Origin: Synechococcus sp. CO36386bin_37
Lineage (GTDB): Bacteria > Cyanobacteriota > Cyanobacteriia > PCC-6307 > Cyanobiaceae
DNA: 5,856 nucleotides
Assembly: GCA_011525445.1 (NCBI GenBank)
Contig: WTGE01000415.1
Location: 1 to 5,856, forward strand
Reading direction: 5' to 3'
Shown piece by piece: positions 1-5,856 of the stretch. The notes beneath the pieces are model-generated. The model made no database searches. It had not been told where the DNA came from and worked only from the letters and a program-made list of their open reading frames with translations. How positions within the stretch are numbered: the stretch's first letter is position 1; every line of letters begins with the position of its first letter. The translations under genes and the position numbers were made by a program.

Positions 1-1
1 A

Positions 2-2020
2 GGGTATGCGTCAACGATTAGCTATCTAACCCCGCCAGCTGAAAATGCTGGACTCTACAAGGGTCTGAAAGAACTTGGCGAGTTGGTTGGTTCGTATCAA
101 CAACTCCGCGAAAGTGCCCGCGGTGTTCAGATTGTAAATGCGATTATTGAAACAGCTCGTCAATGCAATCTCGACAAGGACGTCGACTTACCCGCTCAAG
201 ATTCCACGGATTTGAATCTTAATGGTCGAGATCAGATTGTTGGTGCAGTTTATCGACAGCTGATGGAGATTGAAAGCCGCCTTCTTCCCTGTGGACTCCA
301 CACCATAGGTAAACCACCTACGGCAGATGAAGCTGTTGCCACATTGGTCAGCATCGCTGCTTTGGAACGTGAAGAAGAGGGAATTCGTTCACTTCCAGGC
401 CTACTTGCTGAATCATTAGGACGGAAAATTGACGATATTTACCGTGGAAATGACGAAGGTGTTTTAGAAGATGTTGAACTTAACCGCAAAATCACAGAAC
501 TATCGCGATCAGCAATTGGAGCCATGGTCCGATCACTGACTGGTTCCGACGGTCGTGTCAACATGCGTGAAAATTTTGGATGGTTTCTTGATTTACTCAA
601 GAAATTTGGATTTAAATTTCCATCACCATGGCTTCGGGCCTGTTGCGCAGGTGGCTTTTCAAGCATCGACAGCGAAGCTTTAGACGTTCTATTTCAATAT
701 TTGCGTTTCTGCCTGGAACAAATCTGCGCAGATATGGAAATGGAAAGTCTGCTGAGAGCCTTAGACGGAGAGTATGTTCTCCCTGGACCCGGTGGTGATC
801 CAATCAGGAATCCAGGCGTTCTTCCCAGCGGAAAAAATATTCATGCCCTTGATCCCCAAGCGATTCCAACCAGAGCAGCCGTCGCTGCTGCAAAAGTTGT
901 TGTTGATAAATTGATTGAGCGGCAGAAAGAAGAACAGGGTGATTGGCCTGAAACCATCGCCTGTGTTCTTTGGGGAACGGACAACATCAAAACCTATGGA
1001 GAATCTCTTGCTCAGATTCTCTGGTTTATTGGAGTGAAGCCAGTACCTGACTCCCTCGGACGCGTGAATAAGCTGGAGCTGATTCCTCTGGAAGAACTAG
1101 GCAGACCAAGAATCGATGTTGTTGTGAACTGTTCTGGAGTCTTTCGAGATCTATTTATCAATCAAATGGCTTTGATTGATCAAGGCGTTAAGTTAGCCGC
1201 CGAAGCAAAAGAAGATACAAACCATAATTTTGTTCGAAAACATGCTCTCGAACAAGCTGAAAAAGAGGGTACCAACCTTCGTGACGCAGCCTGTCGCGTT
1301 TTCTCCAATGCAAGTGGGAGTTACAGCTCGAACGTCAATCTTGCAGTTGAAAACAGCAGCTGGGAAGAAGAGGAAGAACTTCAAGAGATGTACCTATCCC
1401 GCAAAACGTTTGCTTTTAACGCTGATAATCCGGGTGAAATGGATCAAAAGCGGGGTGTTTTTGAATCAGTTATGAAAACAGCAGACGTGACCTTTCAAAA
1501 CCTGGACTCTGCCGAAATCTCCTTAACTGATGTCAGTCATTATTTCGACAGTGATCCCACCAAACTGATCAAAGGTCTTCGGGATGATGGAAAAGCACCC
1601 ACCAGCTACATAGCAGACACAACGACAGCCAATGCTCAGGTTCGCTCCTTAAGTGAAACCATTCGCCTTGATTCACGCACAAAACTTCTCAATCCAAAGT
1701 GGTATGAAGGTATGCTTGATTCGGGTTACGAAGGGGTCCGTGAAGTTGCAAAACGCTTGAACTTCACTCTGGGATGGAGCGCTACCAGCGGTTCTGTTGA
1801 CAACTTTGTTTACGAAGAAGCCAATGAAACCTTCATCAACGATCCAGAGATGCGCAAGCGCTTACTCGAACTCAACCCCCATAGCTTTCGCCGCATTGTT
1901 GGAACACTGCTTGAGGTGAATGGTCGAGGTTACTGGGAGACCGCCGACGAAAACATCGAACAACTTCAAGAGCTTTATCAAGACGTGGAAGACAGGATCG
2001 AAGGCGTCAACAAGGATTAG
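2..2020 (+). CDS. chlH: Magnesium chelatase subunit H, C-terminal part (5' end outside window)
   Basis: ChlH is the large porphyrin-binding subunit of the ATP-dependent Mg chelatase (ChlH-ChlD-ChlI). It inserts Mg2+ into protoporphyrin IX, the first committed step of chlorophyll synthesis. The frame is open from base 2 and ends at a TAG, giving 672 residues. Full cyanobacterial ChlH is about 1,330 residues, so about half is present. The visible part is the CobN/Mg-chelatase domain. Diagnostic stretches, in fragment numbering, are [19 protein letters not shown] at the very start, [14 protein letters not shown] (322-335), NCSGVFRD (376-383), [14 protein letters not shown] (433-446) and [15 protein letters not shown] (538-552). 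The C-terminus runs to the usual acidic end ([11 protein letters not shown]). No frameshift or internal stop is seen. The neighbouring DCC gene points towards it, so the two are convergent. I see no convincing hairpin plus T-run terminator after the stop. Aerobic BchH and cobalt chelatase CobN are relatives, but the motifs fit ChlH. Confidence 0.97.
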   Translation, partial: GYASTISYLTPPAENAGLYKGLKELGELVGSYQQLRESARGVQIVNAIIETARQCNLDKDVDLPAQDSTDLNLNGRDQIVGAVYRQLMEIESRLLPCGLHTIGKPPTADEAVATLVSIAALEREEEGIRSLPGLLAESLGRKIDDIYRGNDEGVLEDVELNRKITELSRSAIGAMVRSLTGSDGRVNMRENFGWFLDLLKKFGFKFPSPWLRACCAGGFSSIDSEALDVLFQYLRFCLEQICADMEMESLLRALDGEYVLPGPGGDPIRNPGVLPSGKNIHALDPQAIPTRAAVAAAKVVVDKLIERQKEEQGDWPETIACVLWGTDNIKTYGESLAQILWFIGVKPVPDSLGRVNKLELIPLEELGRPRIDVVVNCSGVFRDLFINQMALIDQGVKLAAEAKEDTNHNFVRKHALEQAEKEGTNLRDAACRVFSNASGSYSSNVNLAVENSSWEEEEELQEMYLSRKTFAFNADNPGEMDQKRGVFESVMKTADVTFQNLDSAEISLTDVSHYFDSDPTKLIKGLRDDGKAPTSYIADTTTANAQVRSLSETIRLDSRTKLLNPKWYEGMLDSGYEGVREVAKRLNFTLGWSATSGSVDNFVYEEANETFINDPEMRKRLLELNPHSFRRIVGTLLEVNGRGYWETADENIEQLQELYQDVEDRIEGVNKD

Positions 2021-2215
2021 TCTGAAACCATGCGTCCTTAACCCTACTCTTTATATCAAATAATATAAACCCATAATCAAGCTCTTAATCAACTCTAATC
2101 TTTAATTACGAATAAATCAGGTGTCTTCGCAGTGTCCCCTTTTAATGTCACTTAGTCTTAAAACTCAATAAACAGCATGCTGATTAGGTCTCCCATGCAT
2201 AATAGACCAATTATT

Positions 2216-2311
2216 TCAATGATTTTTAGAGAAATCAGCCCTCCAATCAAATGTCCTTTGAATAAGTATTAGCACTGGAGCTTTCCACTTCTTGCCATAG
2301 TTACTTACCAT
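2216..2311 (-). CDS. Possible 31-residue hypothetical peptide
   Basis: This is a short frame with an ATG start and TGA stop. It begins MVSNYGKKWKAPVLILIQRT and ends WRADFSKNH. A GGAG at 2320-2323 lies 8 nt upstream of the ATG, which is good Shine-Dalgarno spacing. A 13-bp palindrome (2325-2337) and one copy of an 11-bp repeat (2332-2342) sit just upstream of that. The peptide is basic at its N-terminus with a short hydrophobic core (APVLILI). I do not recognise a family. A shift of one base around codon 15 would join it to a hydrophobic open frame ending at 2158, so it may be the head of a broken small membrane protein. A chance frame in AT-rich DNA is just as likely. Confidence 0.2.
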   Translation of the reverse strand: MVSNYGKKWKAPVLILIQRTFDWRADFSKNH

Positions 2312-2324
2312 TTTCCAAACTCCA

Positions 2325-2337
2325 AATTCTCAGAATT
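2325..2337. repeat. 13-bp palindrome AATTCT-C-AGAATT
   Basis: Two perfect 6-bp arms are separated by one base. The site is directly upstream of the GGAG and ATG of the 31-codon minus-strand frame. It could be an operator half-site pair, but AT-rich palindromes of this size occur by chance. Confidence 0.3.
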
Positions 2338-2342
2338 GAACA
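2332..2342. repeat. 11-bp direct repeat, copy 1 (AGAATTGAACA)
   Basis: This is identical to bases 2637-2647. On the minus strand it reads TGTTCAATTCT and ends 20 nt before the ATG at 2311. It overlaps the 13-bp palindrome. Confidence 0.4.
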
Positions 2343-2435
2343 CAATGGACCCAAGAAAGTTATACTCTCCAAATTCAACAATCTTATCAATCAATTTACT
2401 TCGTGCAGGTTAAACCACAACACTTACAATAGAAA

Positions 2436-2620
2436 TCAATTTTCTACATCATCTTCAGAGATCGTCACATCGTGAAGCTCACTCCAAAGATCTTTGTTGG
2501 TATGCGATCTGTTGTCAAAAATTCCATGAGCTTTCCCTACCATCAAACCCATCACAGCAGCAAGTCTCTTTTATCGAAAATGATAGGCCAGCCGTAAATC
2601 ATGCGGCCAGTATTTTTCAT
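2436..2620 (-). pseudogene. Small hypothetical gene broken by an apparent one-base frameshift
   Basis: Two minus-strand frames abut at a TGATG (2550-2554). The first (ATG at 2620) reads MKNTGRMIYGWPIIFDKR, then DLLL and a stop. The second reads KRLAAVMGLMVGKAHG, continues through IFDNRSHTNKDLWSELHDV and ends TISEDDVEN with a TGA at 2436. The second frame is open only from 2570, just after a TAA that overlaps the A-run. The shift point must therefore lie between about 2573 and 2552, where an AAAA run sits (plus-strand TTTT, 2569-2572). Adding one A would give a continuous frame of about 61 codons through DKKRLAAVMGL. The joined product looks protein-like: mixed composition, an acidic tail and no low complexity. 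I do not recognise the family. Alternatives are a sequencing error in the homopolymer, two coupled micro-ORFs (the second starting at ATG 2552, 38 residues), or chance. The GAGGA before the first ATG is only about 1 nt away, so that start is uncertain. Confidence 0.4.
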
Positions 2621-2636
2621 TTCCTCATTTTCAAGT

Positions 2637-2647
2637 AGAATTGAACA
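2637..2647. repeat. 11-bp direct repeat, copy 2 (AGAATTGAACA)
   Basis: This is the second copy of the 2332-2342 element. On the minus strand it reads TGTTCAATTCT and ends 16 nt before the ATG at 2620, much like copy 1 relative to its own small reading frame. Confidence 0.4.
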
Positions 2648-2919
2648 TGAACTTGATGATCAATTTCGCTGAAGCGAATCATATACTTTCGAATAACATA
2701 CACTTAATTCTAACCATGCCAAGTCAGATGAGCAGTGCTGATTACAACAGCGGATCAAGAACCATCAGGTTATCGATCGCAGGAATCACATCGGAGACAA
2801 CAATAAAAGGCAATAAAGAATCTCCATAATTCTAATAAAACACCTTGAAGTACATAACTATAACGGCAACCACATTGCTTTTGATAATCACATATGAGGG
2901 TTTTATGATAGAAAAAATT

Positions 2920-3321
2920 TTATTGATTCGGCAGATTCCGACAACGACACAAAGTATCAAGATCGGATCGGCCCGTTAAACGCAAGCGCTGAGAAGCCCA
3001 CACAGAATACATACGATCAATCAGAGCACCGACCAAAGGCCAGGTGGTTGGCCAATAAATCCACCCCAAACCAATACAGCGATAAGCCGCTCGAAACACA
3101 GCCACATCACGCAGTATTTCACCATTCGCTCGAATGGCGTGGATGCGAGCCATCGCTTCTCTGTAACTAATCCCCTTCCATTGGGCAGGGTCGTAGTTGT
3201 CCTGATCGATGTCGATAAATCCAAGTTTCCCGGATAGGTCGCGACGTTTCAGGAACTTGACTTCGCGAAGACACAGAGGACAAGCACCGTCATACAAAAG
3301 AGTGAGGCTTGGTTCACTCAT
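2920..3321 (-). CDS. DCC-family (DUF393) thiol-disulfide oxidoreductase-like protein
   Basis: This is a 133-residue protein of the DCC/DUF393 family, which is named for its N-terminal DxxCxxC motif and is distantly thioredoxin-like. The motif is YDGACPLCLRE, with D11, C14 and C17. Further family-type features follow: a basic segment (KFLKRRD, 23-28), an FIDID strand (35-39), and HAIRANGEILRDVAVFRAAYR (61-81, with the central 'x-G-x-x-x-x-G/D-x-x-A-F-R' pattern). A tryptophan-rich stretch comes next (WIYWPTTWPLVGALIDRMY, 87-105). A second pair of cysteines sits near the C-terminus (C125, C127). No signal peptide is seen, so a cytoplasmic location is likely. The redox role is predicted for the family and not demonstrated here, and the substrate is unknown. 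It is the last gene of the probable S4-tpiA-folP-DCC operon, 28 bp after folP. The ATG start is the only sensible one, giving the usual short N-terminus before the DCC motif, but its Shine-Dalgarno is weak. Confidence 0.88.
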   Translation of the reverse strand: MSEPSLTLLYDGACPLCLREVKFLKRRDLSGKLGFIDIDQDNYDPAQWKGISYREAMARIHAIRANGEILRDVAVFRAAYRCIGLGWIYWPTTWPLVGALIDRMYSVWASQRLRLTGRSDLDTLCRCRNLPNQ

Positions 3322-3349
3322 GTTGGATCCATCCAGAGCAGGAGCAGTT

Positions 3350-4183
3350 CTAGCGATTGGAACCGATGGCAGCGGCCATGGTTACCACTTGGCGGATAGG
3401 CCCCACATCATGAACACGCAAAACAGCAACACCAGCCTCCACCGCACGCGCGCACACCGCTGCAGTGCCCCACAACCGAGCCTTCGCTCGTGGTTCATCC
3501 AAGACAGCCCCAATAAAACGTTTGCGAGAAGGACCAAGCAACAGTGGAATTCCCTCAGCCACAAGGCTGTCAAGCTGCTGAATCAGGGTGAGATTTTGCT
3601 GGGTTGTTTTGGCAAATCCGAGACCTGGGTCCCAGATCAACTGATCGCGGTTCACACCAGCCTCTTCTGCGCGAGCTGTTGCAGCTTTTAATTCCTGGAT
3701 CACCCCGCGCACAACACCGATCTCGCCATAGTCCGTGCACTGATCCATTGTTTGACTGTCGCCACGACTGTGCATCAGCACAAACGGGCAGCCTGCCTTT
3801 GCAATCAAGGCCAACATTTCGGGGTCGCGACGTCCACCACTCACGTCGTTGATCCAATTCGCCCCCGCCTCCAAAGCCTCGCTGGCAACAGCAGCAAGGA
3901 AAGTATCAACAGAGATCAAAACCTCAGGAAATTCCTGACGAATCGCCTTCAACGTAGGCAACAGGCGCCTGAGCTCCTCATCCGCCCCAACTTCCACTGC
4001 ATATGGCTTCGTGCTCTGCGCACCAAGGTCCAGACAATCAGCTCCGTTGGCAATCTGACGAGACGCCTCGGCCAGAGCACGCTCCAGCTGGTTGAATTGA
4101 CCCCCATCACTAAAGGAATCGGGAGTGAGATTGATCACTCCCATCACTGCGGTGCAACTGCCCCAACCGTTAGGCCAACGCAT
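3350..4183 (-). CDS. folP: Dihydropteroate synthase
   Basis: FolP condenses p-aminobenzoate with 6-hydroxymethyl-dihydropterin pyrophosphate to give dihydropteroate in folate synthesis. It is a cytoplasmic TIM-barrel enzyme and the sulfonamide target. The 277 residues match the family length. All signature blocks are present in order: MGVINLTPDSFSDGG (14-28), LDLGAQSTKP (51-60), SVDTF (91-95), NDVSGG (112-117), LMHSRG (136-141), DPGLGFAKT (185-193), GPSRKRFIG (217-225) and RVHDV (256-260). In the second loop the sequence is STKPYA, where the usual form is STRPGA. Lysine 59 replaces the conserved arginine that helps bind the substrate phosphate and pABA region. Arg to Lys is conservative and the rest is intact, so the enzyme is probably active. 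The ATG lies 6 bp after the tpiA stop, which suggests co-transcription and possibly translational coupling. The Shine-Dalgarno is weak. The stop is TAG. Confidence 0.97.
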   Translation of the reverse strand: MRWPNGWGSCTAVMGVINLTPDSFSDGGQFNQLERALAEASRQIANGADCLDLGAQSTKPYAVEVGADEELRRLLPTLKAIRQEFPEVLISVDTFLAAVASEALEAGANWINDVSGGRRDPEMLALIAKAGCPFVLMHSRGDSQTMDQCTDYGEIGVVRGVIQELKAATARAEEAGVNRDQLIWDPGLGFAKTTQQNLTLIQQLDSLVAEGIPLLLGPSRKRFIGAVLDEPRAKARLWGTAAVCARAVEAGVAVLRVHDVGPIRQVVTMAAAIGSNR

Positions 4184-4189
4184 TACCCA

Positions 4190-4921
4190 TCAACTCTTGG
4201 CATAGTTCGCAATCCGCGCGAACCCCTCGGGATCAAGTGAGGCTCCACCGACCAAGACGCCATCGATATCACTCATACCCATGAGCTGATCAATGTTGGT
4301 GGGCTTGACAGAGCCTCCGTATTGAATGATGAGATCTGGAGATCCCACCCAGCTGCGAATCAAACCACAAATGCGATTCGCTTCGCTCGCCTCACAGGTT
4401 TTACCGGTGCCAATCGCCCAGATCGGTTCATAAGCCACAACCAACTGGCTGGGATCAAGACCTTCCAGACCCTGTTCAACCTGACGTCGGATCACACGCT
4501 CAGCCTCTCCTCGCGTGCGTTGCTCGTCACTTTCGCCAACGCAAACTATTGGAATGAGTCCATTGCTTTGGGCAGAGCGGGCGCGGTGATTGATTTGTTC
4601 ATCACTTTCACTGAAGTACTTACGGGGCTCGCTATGGCCCACGATCGCGTACCCAACGTTGTGCTCCTTGAGCATGTTGGGAGAGATCTCAGCTGTGTAG
4701 GCACCTTCTCCCTCCCAGTGCACGTTTTGGCTCGACAGCTCAACCCGCGAACCCTGGCTCAATTCAGCAAGCGTGCTGATGGCCGTAAACGGTGGCGCAA
4801 CCACCAGATGTCGATCATCGGGGATGTCAGCAATGAGGGGAAGAAACGTACCCATCCAGGCCCTGGTTTGCGCACAGGTCATGTGCATTTTCCAATTGCC
4901 CGCAATCACCGGTTTGCGCAC
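4190..4921 (-). CDS. tpiA: Triosephosphate isomerase
   Basis: TpiA interconverts dihydroxyacetone phosphate and glyceraldehyde 3-phosphate, serving glycolysis, gluconeogenesis and the Calvin cycle. It works as a cytoplasmic homodimer. The 243-residue length is normal for bacterial enzymes. Active-site residues are all visible: N9 and K11 in AGNWKMH, H96 in [11 protein letters not shown], and E165 in [12 protein letters not shown] (with flexible loop 6 at 166-174). Phosphate-binding glycines lie in YGGSVKP (201-207) and VLVGGASL (222-229). The start is GTG at 4921. An in-frame TGA lies seven codons upstream, and a GAGGA sits 7 nt before the GTG, so this start is well supported. The product begins [12 protein letters not shown], as is typical of the family. 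It follows the S4 gene by 33 bp and precedes folP by 6 bp. The opposite strand carries a long open frame (4322-4993), which I regard as a shadow of high-GC coding sequence. Confidence 0.98.
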   Translation of the reverse strand: MRKPVIAGNWKMHMTCAQTRAWMGTFLPLIADIPDDRHLVVAPPFTAISTLAELSQGSRVELSSQNVHWEGEGAYTAEISPNMLKEHNVGYAIVGHSEPRKYFSESDEQINHRARSAQSNGLIPIVCVGESDEQRTRGEAERVIRRQVEQGLEGLDPSQLVVAYEPIWAIGTGKTCEASEANRICGLIRSWVGSPDLIIQYGGSVKPTNIDQLMGMSDIDGVLVGGASLDPEGFARIANYAKS

Positions 4922-4928
4922 GCTTCGG

Positions 4929-4934
4929 TCCTCT
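4929..4934 (-). promoter_or_regulatory. Ribosome binding site of tpiA (AGAGGA)
   Basis: The minus strand reads AGAGGA, 7 nt before the GTG at 4921. It is the clearest Shine-Dalgarno in the window and supports the non-ATG start of tpiA. Confidence 0.75.
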
Positions 4935-4954
4935 GCAACTCAGCAGCTGACAAC

Positions 4955-5152
4955 TTACGGCCCTGCCTGAAGAAAATCCGAAACTTCGGCTGAGTCGACA
5001 CCCATTTGGACGCAATCACCCCCCTTGAGCTGACGACCACGTCGTTGCTCCAGATCACCATTGACGAGCACCTCGCCAGCCTGAATCCTCAACTTGGCTT
5101 CCCCACCTGTTGCCACCCAACCCTTCCACTTGAGGAATTGATCAAGCCTCAT
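4955..5152 (-). CDS. Small S4-domain RNA-binding protein (YbcJ-like)
   Basis: This is a 65-residue protein that is almost entirely one S4 domain, the small RNA-binding fold also found in ribosomal protein S4 and in pseudouridine synthases. It begins MRLDQFLKWKGWVATGGEAK. The S4 core LRIQAGEVLVNGDLEQRRGR (21-40) has the typical 'GxVxVNG' turn and basic residues, followed by QLKGGDCVQM (41-50). Size and layout match the YbcJ/YaaA group of free-standing S4 proteins, whose RNA target is not firmly known. I chose the ATG at 5152 because the family starts with this (M)RLDQFLKW segment. An ATG at 5179 would add nine residues (MAIGRIGAE). The frame stays open to 5365, but that part overlaps the divergent ABC transporter gene and reads like non-coding sequence. 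No clear Shine-Dalgarno precedes either ATG. It is the first gene of the probable operon with tpiA, folP and the DCC gene. Confidence 0.85.
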   Translation of the reverse strand: MRLDQFLKWKGWVATGGEAKLRIQAGEVLVNGDLEQRRGRQLKGGDCVQMGVDSAEVSDFLQAGP

Positions 5153-5194
5153 TTCTGCACCAATTCGTCCAATCGCCATTGATAGTGTGACGGC
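5153..5194. promoter_or_regulatory. 42-bp divergent intergenic region, presumed promoters
   Basis: This gap separates the starts of the S4 gene (minus) and the ABC transporter gene (plus), so promoters for both must lie in it or inside the neighbouring 5' coding ends. Weak -10-like hexamers are present, such as TATCAA on the minus strand at 5178-5183. No clear -35 partner or operator is visible, so promoter positions are inferred from layout only. Confidence 0.3.
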
Positions 5195-5856
5195 ATGCTG
5201 AAGCCATCCGAAGCGGGATTCCGCAGGTTGATTCCACTGCTGCATCCTCACCGAGGGCGACTGACCATCGGCACAGTTTGCATGCTGATTTTTGTCAGCA
5301 GTCAATTGGTCTTGATGCGACTGATGGGTCGACTGTTGCCTGATGTCGGGTCTGGAGATCTCCAAAGGATCTTGCCAGTCATCGGCTTGGTTTTATTGGT
5401 ATTTGCGATTCAGAAACTTGCTCAATTCGGTCAGGATTCCCTGTTGGCGGGACCTGCTTTGCAAGTCAGCCAGTCGTTGAGGAGAGAGCTGTTTCAACGT
5501 TTGCAAACGGTGCAACTGGGTGCACTGGAGAAGATGTCATCGGGCGATCTCACCTATCGGCTCACAGAAGATGCCGATCGTGTCAGCGAGGTGATCTACA
5601 AAACGCTCCACGACAGCATCCCCAGCGCTCTTCAGCTGGTTGCTGTTCTGGGCTACATGCTGTGGCTTGACTGGAAGTTAACACTTGCAATCCTGATTCT
5701 CGCCCCGTTCGTGGCATGGCTGATCAGCCTGTTTGGTGCGAGGGTGATGGTGGCCACGGAACGCAGTCAGAAAAAAGTCAGCGAACTGGCAGGACTGCTA
5801 GGGGAAGCCATTGAGGGACTGCCCCTGGTTCGCGCCTTCGCCGCCGAACCTTGGCT
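5195..5856 (+). CDS. ABC transporter, MsbA-like exporter, N-terminal membrane domain (3' end outside window)
   Basis: This is the first 220 residues of an ABC exporter of the multidrug/lipid (MsbA-like) type, in which one chain normally carries a six-helix membrane domain followed by an ATPase domain (about 580-600 residues). The ATPase part with Walker motifs lies beyond the window. Hydrophobic segments are at about 23-42, 59-75, 143-158 and 161-182. Family features include the coupling-helix region SSGDLTYRLTEDADRVSEVI (115-134) and LVRAFAAEPW (211-220), which matches the conserved segment before TM5. The start is ATG 5195, because a TAG lies in frame four codons upstream (5183-5185) and no other start codon lies between. 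No clear Shine-Dalgarno is seen. It is divergent from the S4 gene. The substrate cannot be told from this part. The frame is uninterrupted to the last base. Confidence 0.93.
   Translation, partial: MLKPSEAGFRRLIPLLHPHRGRLTIGTVCMLIFVSSQLVLMRLMGRLLPDVGSGDLQRILPVIGLVLLVFAIQKLAQFGQDSLLAGPALQVSQSLRRELFQRLQTVQLGALEKMSSGDLTYRLTEDADRVSEVIYKTLHDSIPSALQLVAVLGYMLWLDWKLTLAILILAPFVAWLISLFGARVMVATERSQKKVSELAGLLGEAIEGLPLVRAFAAEPW

Larger units (their letters stand above)
2021..2919. other. AT-rich convergent intergenic region, about 900 bp, with possible gene remnants
   Basis: This lies between the 3' ends of chlH and the DCC gene, so no promoter for either neighbour is needed here. Sampled blocks are poor in GC (17 of 60 bases at 2041-2100, 19 of 60 at 2641-2700), against 37 of 60 in a tpiA block. 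I found no tRNA-like cloverleaf, rRNA, IS end or CRISPR. Most readable content is on the minus strand: a broken small gene (2436-2620), a 31-codon frame with a Shine-Dalgarno (2216-2311), a hydrophobic open frame (2158-2268) and a stretch with a single in-frame stop (2742-2920). An 11-bp direct repeat and a 13-bp palindrome also lie here. The length is unusual for a compact picocyanobacterial genome, which suggests decayed or very small genes, or an unrecognised RNA. Confidence 0.8.

Noticed and set aside
2187..2208. Hairpin GGTCT ... AGACC as a possible chlH terminator
   Set aside because: The stem is only 5 bp with a 12-nt loop, no T-run follows, and it is about 170 bp after the chlH stop.
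2587..2616. GCCG/CGGC hairpin followed by TATTTTT as a possible plus-strand terminator
   Set aside because: The stem is 4 bp with a 9-nt loop, it lies more than 560 bp beyond chlH, and it falls within the possible broken gene on the minus strand.
2665..2678. TTCGC-TGAA-GCGAA small hairpin
   Set aside because: A 5-bp stem with a tetraloop and no flanking pairing or T-tract is too small to call a terminator or RNA element.
2641..2829. 62-codon plus-strand open frame in the intergenic region
   Set aside because: It needs a TTG start without a Shine-Dalgarno and has a Ser/Ile/Asn-rich composition expected from AT-rich DNA. I see no domain or context to support it.
2866..2882. GCAA-CCACA-TTGC followed by TTTT as a terminator
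   Set aside because: A 4-bp stem is too weak and it is on the wrong strand for the DCC gene.
3209..3691. 160-codon plus-strand open frame across the DCC-folP junction
   Set aside because: It spans the 3' end of folP and the 5' end of the DCC gene in antisense, with Ser/Arg-rich low-information sequence and no family features.
4322..4993. Long open frame of 223 codons on the plus strand antisense to tpiA
   Set aside because: It mirrors the tpiA coding frame, has no recognisable domain and no supported start. tpiA is complete with every catalytic residue, so this is a shadow of GC-rich coding sequence.
5153..5365. N-terminal extension of the S4 protein to a start at 5365
   Set aside because: The extra 71 residues are antisense to the ABC transporter, look non-coding (Gln/His/Ser-rich) and are absent from the usual S4 mini-protein layout. 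The family-type start is at 5152.

Overview
The window looks like a picocyanobacterial chromosome, most likely marine Synechococcus. The gene content supports this: a cyanobacterial-type magnesium chelatase H subunit for chlorophyll synthesis, then a tight cluster of core genes with very short gaps. Base composition is mixed. Sampled 60-bp blocks give about 62% GC in tpiA, 37-48% in chlH and about 28-32% in the large non-coding interval. The genus is an inference, as no rRNA or other marker gene is present.

Layout. (1) Bases 2-2020, plus strand: the C-terminal half of chlH, whose start lies outside the window. (2) Bases 2021-2919: about 900 bp of AT-rich DNA between two convergent genes, with no intact conserved gene that I recognise. 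On the minus strand it holds what looks like a small gene broken by one missing base in an A-run (2436-2620), a 31-codon reading frame with a good Shine-Dalgarno (2216-2311) and other possible coding remnants. (3) Bases 2920-5152, minus strand: four genes in one direction, read from right to left: a 65-residue S4 RNA-binding protein, tpiA (GTG start, clear Shine-Dalgarno), folP, and a DCC-family (DUF393) protein with a CxxC motif. Gaps are 33, 6 and 28 bp, so they are probably one operon. (4) Bases 5195-5856, plus strand: the N-terminal membrane domain of an ABC exporter. It is divergent from the S4 gene across a 42-bp gap and is cut by the window end.

The intact genes cover unrelated housekeeping jobs: chlorophyll (chlH), triose-phosphate interconversion (tpiA), folate (folP), RNA binding (S4), a possible thiol redox protein (DCC) and export (ABC). 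I see no phage, IS, CRISPR, tRNA or rRNA. No clearly new system is visible. The most unusual part is the 900-bp convergent interval with its broken small gene and an 11-bp repeat placed upstream of two small reading frames.
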